Shown here: positions 59,838-64,000 of the stretch, one piece after another
How the letters are laid out: every line of letters begins with the position of its first letter
Numbering within the stretch: position 1 is the stretch's first letter
Assembly: GCA_041393775.1 (NCBI GenBank)
Contig: JAWKJM010000010.1
Location: 51,644 to 115,643, forward strand
Length of the DNA: 64,000 bases
DNA from: JADKAV01 sp041393775
GTDB taxonomy: Bacteria; Actinomycetota; Actinomycetes; S36-B12; UBA10799
Direction: 5' to 3'
The notes under the pieces: model-generated
The model's input: the letters and a program-made list of their open reading frames with translations, nothing else
Database searches by the model: none
Told to the model about the DNA's origin: nothing
Position numbers and translations under genes: made by a program

Positions 59838-61919
59838 CTAGGCCGGACCGGCCTCTGAGGTGTTGAGCCGCAGATCGTGGCACGCCAGCAGGAACTCCGA
59901 GGCGGACCAGGCCTGATACGCCTTGCCCATCGGGCGGCCGGTCTCGCCGTGGGCCCACTCGTTGAACTCCCACTCGTCGAAGATCCCGTCCTGGTTGAGC
60001 CGGGCCAGTTTGACCAGTTCCTGGTAGGCGATCTGGCGGTACCCGAGCCGTTGGATGAACCGCACCCATTGGCCGCCGATGAACGGCCAGATACCGCCGT
60101 TGTGGTAGTGGTGGGGCAGGTTGAGCAGGTTGACCGTGTAGTACGAGCGCCAGTCCGGATCGCCGGAGTGGACGACCGGGTACAGGTTCTTCACCGGCCA
60201 CGGGTCGTTGATCCCGACCCCCCACATGAACCGGAACGCGATGCGGGCCCGGGCCACGTCCAGCACGTTGAACAGCACCGCGAGGATGTTGCCGTAGACG
60301 TCGCAGCGCCAGTTGAAGTCGAACGGTGTGACCTGCGCCAGCAGGTACCGCGTGTCACCGACGCCGAGCTGTCGCTCGGTGAACATGGTGCCCGCGCCCT
60401 CGTCGCCCTTGGGCCTGGTGGTCGGCCAGAACCGCTCCAGCACCACACCCTTGATGGTCTGGGACCAGCGCAGATAGTCCGCGGCGCGCTCGAGCTCGCC
60501 GGACAGTTCGAGCATCCGGCCGAACGCGACGTTGGCCCGGTACCACAAGACCTCGTCGACGAGGATGTTGTAACTGCGGCCGAAGAGGTCGGTCCAGTCG
60601 CCGGCCTCCGGGATCTCCAGCAGGGCGTCGTTGTTGGAGTCGTGGGCGCTGAGCCAGTCCATGGCCCTCTGCATGACCTCCAGCCGCGAGCGCAGGAAGT
60701 CCATGTCCCCGGAGGCGCGGACGTACTCGTACGTGGCGATCACGGTCCACAGCCCGGAGTCGATCGAGCTGATCCCGCCGACCCCGGAGTAGTCGGGCAC
60801 GCCGTCGCCGATGCTCACGTTGGCCGGGATCTGCCCGTTCGGGCTCATGTGATCCAACAGCGTCTCCAGCGTCTTGCGCCCGCACTGGCGGATCTCCGGA
60901 TCGTCGAGGTGCATCGACCCGATCACCGCGATCGAGCCGTCGCGCGCCCAGACACTGCGGTAGTTGACGTCCGTGCCGTGAACCAGGTTGTCCTCCAGCG
61001 AACACGCCGAGAACCCCATGGGGGTGATGTTCCGCTTGAGCGCCTCGACCGCCTTGGCGTGGGCGGTTTCCAGCAGTTCCACATCCTCCGGCGACAGGCC
61101 CTCGATGTGCTCTTCTTCGAAGATCCGCTGAATCGCCGGGTCGACCTGCGAGGGCATCTCGTGTTCCGGATAGCTGGGGATCTCGTCGATCACGCCGAAA
61201 TGCTGCAGTCCTTCCAGCACGCCGTCGGCGAAGTGGTCCTGCGCCTGATAGGTGGGAACCGCCAGCGTGCGCGCGGAGAGCTCGGGCTGGGCGTTCTCGA
61301 CGATGACCCCGCGCACTCCGGGGACCAGGAACAGCGCCGCGTCGTTGCCGGTGTCCCCGGCCACGACCACCTCTTCCGGAGTGACCCCGATCTCGCTGAG
61401 CAACCACCGCAGCGCATTCCCTTTGTTCGCCATCTTCGGCAGGATGTCCAGGTCGCGCGCACTGGAGTACACGACGCTGACCGTCACCCCTTCGGCGTTG
61501 AGCAGGTCCTCGAGCTGCTCGATCGTCGCCTCGTCGGCTGCCTCGAGGTACCAACTGGACTTGTAGCGGTGCTGGAACTGCGGGGGCTGCTTATGGGCAC
61601 GGGTGGTGGCGCGCACGATGGTCTCGATGGTCTGTTTGTCCCAGCCCTCCTCCATGACCTCGGAGAACTCCTTGAGCATGGTCTTCTCTTTGACGTTGTA
61701 GATCACCGTGCCCACGCCGCATATGAGGAAGTCAGGGGTCGGCAGGTCGGTGTTCGCGATCACCCGCAAGGTGTCGTTGAGCAACCTGCCCGTGGTGTAG
61801 CAGAGCACCGGTCGCCGGTCGTCCGGCAGCGACTCCCAGACCTTCTTGAACCGCAGGGTCGCATCGGGTTTGCCGAGCAGCGTCCCGTCGAGGTCGGAGC
61901 AGAACATGCGAACTGACAT
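59838..61919 (-). CDS. Fusion of a sucrose-phosphatase-like HAD domain with a glycoside hydrolase (GDE/GH100-like) domain
   Basis: 693 residues. The first ~270 are a HAD-IIB phosphatase: FCSDLDGTLLG (Asp9, Asp11), LCYTTGRLLND, KGNALRWLLSEIG and VVAGDTGNDAALF, as in sucrose-6-phosphate and mannosylfructose-phosphate phosphatases. From about residue 290 a six-hairpin (alpha/alpha)6 glycosidase domain follows: NYRSVWARDGSIAVIG, GQIPANVSIGDG, SSIDSGLWTVIATYEY, IPEAGDWTDLFGRS and HYHNGGIWPFIGG, resembling amylo-1,6-glucosidase or neutral invertase. It lies next to a sucrose-phosphate-synthase-like gene (same strand, 86 bp). One polypeptide may dephosphorylate and hydrolyse the same sugar. ATG 61919. 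Confidence 0.85.
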   Translation of the reverse strand: MSVRMFCSDLDGTLLGKPDATLRFKKVWESLPDDRRPVLCYTTGRLLNDTLRVIANTDLPTPDFLICGVGTVIYNVKEKTMLKEFSEVMEEGWDKQTIETIVRATTRAHKQPPQFQHRYKSSWYLEAADEATIEQLEDLLNAEGVTVSVVYSSARDLDILPKMANKGNALRWLLSEIGVTPEEVVVAGDTGNDAALFLVPGVRGVIVENAQPELSARTLAVPTYQAQDHFADGVLEGLQHFGVIDEIPSYPEHEMPSQVDPAIQRIFEEEHIEGLSPEDVELLETAHAKAVEALKRNITPMGFSACSLEDNLVHGTDVNYRSVWARDGSIAVIGSMHLDDPEIRQCGRKTLETLLDHMSPNGQIPANVSIGDGVPDYSGVGGISSIDSGLWTVIATYEYVRASGDMDFLRSRLEVMQRAMDWLSAHDSNNDALLEIPEAGDWTDLFGRSYNILVDEVLWYRANVAFGRMLELSGELERAADYLRWSQTIKGVVLERFWPTTRPKGDEGAGTMFTERQLGVGDTRYLLAQVTPFDFNWRCDVYGNILAVLFNVLDVARARIAFRFMWGVGINDPWPVKNLYPVVHSGDPDWRSYYTVNLLNLPHHYHNGGIWPFIGGQWVRFIQRLGYRQIAYQELVKLARLNQDGIFDEWEFNEWAHGETGRPMGKAYQAWSASEFLLACHDLRLNTSEAGPA

Positions 61920-62005
61920 ATGCCACCTTTCGTCACGCCCGGCCCAAACCCTAGTGGAAGCGGCCCGCCGTCGGCGGTCGGGTCAGCGCAGCGCCGGGCC
62001 GCCGA

Positions 62006-63313
62006 TCAGCTGAACGTGTCGGCCACCTGGAAACTCGGCGTCCCGCGCGCTTCGACTGCGCTGATCAGTTGCTGCGCGATACCGGTCCAGGTGAACAGCG
62101 ACCGTACCCGGTGGGCGCCCTCACGGTGCAGCCGCTCCCGCAAGGCCTTGTACTTCAGCGCCTGCAGCAGGGCGATCCCGAACTCGGTCTTGTCGGTGGT
62201 ATCCGCGTAGAGCGCCTGCTGGCCGAAGTAGACCGCCCGCCACAGACCACCGTGGGTCGTCATGACGGTGGGCGCACCGCAGGCCATGGCCTCCACGGCC
62301 GTCATGCCGAACGGCTCGTACCGGCTCGACAGCGCGAACACGTCGCACGCGCGGTAGAAGTCGGCCATCTCGTCGTCCTCGAGCGACTCGGTCAGCCGCA
62401 CCTTGTCCTCGAGGCCGTAGTCGCGGATCTTGGCGACGATCTCGTCGAGGATCTCGTTGTCGCCGTGATCGGAGGACTCGACACCGCAGGCGATCCGCAG
62501 CCTGGCGTCCGGCTCGCGCTCAGCCACCACGCTGAAGGCGTCCACGAGCAGGTCGAAACCCTTGTTCCGCGCCAGGCGACCGATGGACGCGATGACCTTG
62601 CCCTCGTAGTCGAGGTCCGACCGGATGCTCTGTCGGGTCGCCTCGCTGACCGGGAAGAACCGGTTGTCGTCATAGCCCGGCGGGATCATTTTGATCTTGG
62701 TGCGGGGAACCTCGTAGTGCTCGAGCAGCAGGTCCACCTGCGGCGGCGAGGTGGCGATGACCATGTCGCACTCGCGGTACAGGGTCTCCTCGTGGTGGAT
62801 CCGGCGGCCGAAGTTGTACTGCTGCTCCATCTCCTCCGGGGTCTTCTCGGAGTCCTGTTCCATCTGGAACTTCTTCCAGTACCCCAGCGAGTGCGGGGTG
62901 TGGATGTGGGGGACGTCCAGCACGTTGGCCAGATGCTGACCGGCGAGCCCGGCATCCCAGTAGTGGCTGTTGATGAACTCGTACTCGAGGCCCCTGCCCT
63001 TGATGAAGCGCAGCGCGTTCTCGCCCCATTCGGGCAACTTCTTGTACAGATACTCCTTCGGGATGAACTCCGGACCGCCGGCGTCCATCCGGATGATCCG
63101 GACGTCGTCATCGACCGCCTCGATCTGCCGCTGCTTCTCAAAGCGCCGGGTCCAGATGTCGACGGCGTAGCCCAACTGGGCCAACTTGCGCGACAACTCC
63201 AGGACGAACACGACCTGACCACCGGTGTCCGGTGCTCCCAGTGGCGGCTCGGCCGCGACGTACCCGTGCGTCGAGATCATTGCAATGCGCCTCTTGCGCC
63301 TACGCGGTGCCAC
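62006..63313 (-). CDS. GT4 glycosyltransferase, sucrose-/mannosylfructose-phosphate synthase-like
   Basis: 435 residues, GT-B fold. MISTHGYVAAEPPLG, then APDTGGQVVFVLELSRKLAQ is the donor/acceptor entry of sucrose-phosphate-synthase relatives. HSHYWDAGLAGQ-like NSHYWDAGLAGQ, HTPHSLGYWKK and MIPPGYDDNRFFP follow. The C-terminal half has IASIGRLARNKGFDLLV and the GT4 EPFGMTAVEAMACGAP (E-x7-E). The predicted reaction is NDP-hexose + fructose-6-P (or similar) to a phosphorylated disaccharide, which the downstream phosphatase fusion would then process. GTG 63313 is chosen as no ATG precedes RIAMISTHG; a later start is possible. Confidence 0.88.
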   Translation of the reverse strand: MAPRRRKRRIAMISTHGYVAAEPPLGAPDTGGQVVFVLELSRKLAQLGYAVDIWTRRFEKQRQIEAVDDDVRIIRMDAGGPEFIPKEYLYKKLPEWGENALRFIKGRGLEYEFINSHYWDAGLAGQHLANVLDVPHIHTPHSLGYWKKFQMEQDSEKTPEEMEQQYNFGRRIHHEETLYRECDMVIATSPPQVDLLLEHYEVPRTKIKMIPPGYDDNRFFPVSEATRQSIRSDLDYEGKVIASIGRLARNKGFDLLVDAFSVVAEREPDARLRIACGVESSDHGDNEILDEIVAKIRDYGLEDKVRLTESLEDDEMADFYRACDVFALSSRYEPFGMTAVEAMACGAPTVMTTHGGLWRAVYFGQQALYADTTDKTEFGIALLQALKYKALRERLHREGAHRVRSLFTWTGIAQQLISAVEARGTPSFQVADTFS

Positions 63314-63447
63314 CGCGAACCACCTCGAATCCCCTTGGCATCCTGCACACAGACTACCCGGGTGGTGGTCCCCGCGTCTCCTCCGCCGGTGCCGGGCCGG
63401 GGCATTCCGAGGGGCTACAACCCGGAGACCGGACTAGGCTGCGCGGG

Positions 63448-64000
63448 GTGAGCGAGTACGAGCGGATGAAGCAGGCCGGTGGCATGGCCGGAGGGCCGGA
63501 ACAGGCGGGCCCTTGGTACCAATGGGGCCCGTACCTTTCGGAGCGGGCCTGGGGAACCGTGCGCGAGGACTATTCGGCCGATGGCAACGCCTGGAAGTAC
63601 TTCCCGTTCGAACACGCCCATTGCCGTGCCTTCCGGTGGAACGAGGACGGGCTGGCGGGCCTGAGCGATCTCCTGCAGGACACCTGCTTCGCGGTCTCCT
63701 TGTGGAACGGCAAGGACCCGGTCCTCAAGGAGCGGCTGTTCGGGCTCGACAGCACGCAGGGCAACCACGGCGAGGATGTCAAGGAGTACTACTGGTACCG
63801 CGATGCCACCCCGTCGCATGCATGGCTGCGGTTCCGCTACCACTACCCGCAGGACGAGTTCCCCTACGACGATCTGCGCAAGGTCAACGCTGACCGTGAC
63901 CGGACACAGCCCGAGTACGAACTGATCGACACCGGCATATTCGACGAGGACCGCTACTGGGTCGTCGATGTGGACTACGCCAAGGCCAGCCCGACCGATA
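63448..64000 (+). CDS. GH63-type (MGH1-like) glucosidase, 5' part
   Basis: The first 184 codons of a protein that continues beyond the window. After a short head the reading is WYQWGPYLSERAWGTVREDY, then SADGNAWKYFPFEHAHCRAF, RWNEDGLAGLSDLLQDTCFAVSLWNG, and later KEYYWYRDATPSHAWLRFRY. This is the very conserved N-terminus of the large (~850-900 aa) bacterial glucosidases in GH63, some of which hydrolyse glucosylglycerate or mannosylglycerate. GTG 63448 is taken as start; ATG 63466 is an alternative. It is divergent from the sucrose-phosphate-synthase-like gene (134 bp), supporting a compatible-solute locus. Confidence 0.88.
   Translation, partial: MSEYERMKQAGGMAGGPEQAGPWYQWGPYLSERAWGTVREDYSADGNAWKYFPFEHAHCRAFRWNEDGLAGLSDLLQDTCFAVSLWNGKDPVLKERLFGLDSTQGNHGEDVKEYYWYRDATPSHAWLRFRYHYPQDEFPYDDLRKVNADRDRTQPEYELIDTGIFDEDRYWVVDVDYAKASPTD

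Noticed and set aside
59877..61916. A 679-codon plus-strand open frame opposite the phosphatase/glycosidase fusion
   Set aside because: Composition is typical of antisense shadows (Val/Asp/Arg/Gly blocks) and there is no recognisable motif; the minus strand contains intact HAD and glycosidase motifs.

Overview
The window looks like chromosomal DNA from a high-GC actinobacterium (Actinomycetota). Codon use is strongly G/C at third positions, and GTG starts and 4-nt ATGA/GTGA overlaps between co-transcribed genes are common. Gene order recalls conserved actinobacterial blocks. From memory, hemL - phosphoglycerate-mutase-like - tlpA - ccdA - resB - ccsB corresponds to M. tuberculosis Rv0524-Rv0529. 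The glutaredoxin/hemACDB/HAD-IB/PlsC/GalE2-like/bS22/proC/isomerase/ppx/Cys-rich genes correspond to the Rv0495c-Rv0512 neighbourhood. rex-hemACDB, radA-disA, mutY and clpC are also typical of the phylum. The species cannot be named from the sequence. No rRNA, tRNA, CRISPR, phage or transposase gene was recognised.

Layout. 1-7229: a partial GH3 beta-glucosidase, the complete System II cytochrome c maturation operon and hemL. 7875-19594: a TMEM175-like channel, a two-gene beta-oxidation operon (multifunctional enzyme plus thiolase), a CPA2-type antiporter, a small lipoprotein, a DUF2510 membrane protein, an S1P-lyase-family PLP enzyme coupled to an FGGY sugar kinase, and a DUF309/membrane protein pair. 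19728-28945: a DUF3054 protein, a thiamine-type ABC importer behind a TPP riboswitch, a PQ-loop transporter, a CPVC-motif membrane protein behind a CsoR-like copper operator, a TDT-family transporter and a large FtsX/MacB-type permease. 29419-33306: an OafA-type acyltransferase with an SGNH tail and two secreted proteins. 33374-38759: rex-hemA-hemC-hemD-hemB. 39237-51258: lipid, envelope, proline and phosphate genes. 51290-59443: a Cys-rich protein, radA, disA, a secreted protein, mutY and clpC. 59838-64000: a sugar phosphatase/glycosidase fusion, a sucrose-phosphate-synthase-like transferase and the start of a GH63-type glucosidase.

How the genes work together. HemL and HemA-D feed haem synthesis while CcsB/ResB/CcdA/TlpA attach haem to c-type cytochromes. 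Rex at the head of the hem operon would tie this to the NADH/NAD+ ratio. ProC and proline dehydrogenase face each other as synthesis and degradation of proline. RadA, DisA and MutY are genome-maintenance genes. The last three genes probably make and recycle a sucrose-like compatible solute.

The most unusual content is intergenic. Family A (six copies) has four copies of one half-site, TGTKACGAAGKTG, arranged 2+2 as nested inverted repeats. The half-site spacing is almost invariant (31, then a 43-bp inner span, then 31) although the spacer sequences differ. Family B (seven copies) and family C (two copies plus degenerate pieces) are both built from GTTAG/CTAAC cores repeated every 19 bp and folded back as inverted arrays. 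All seven B copies lie beside the 3' end of at least one gene. These look like previously unrecognised dispersed elements, and their geometry suggests protein-binding arrays or mobile palindromic elements. Everything here comes from reading the sequence by eye; no database search was run.
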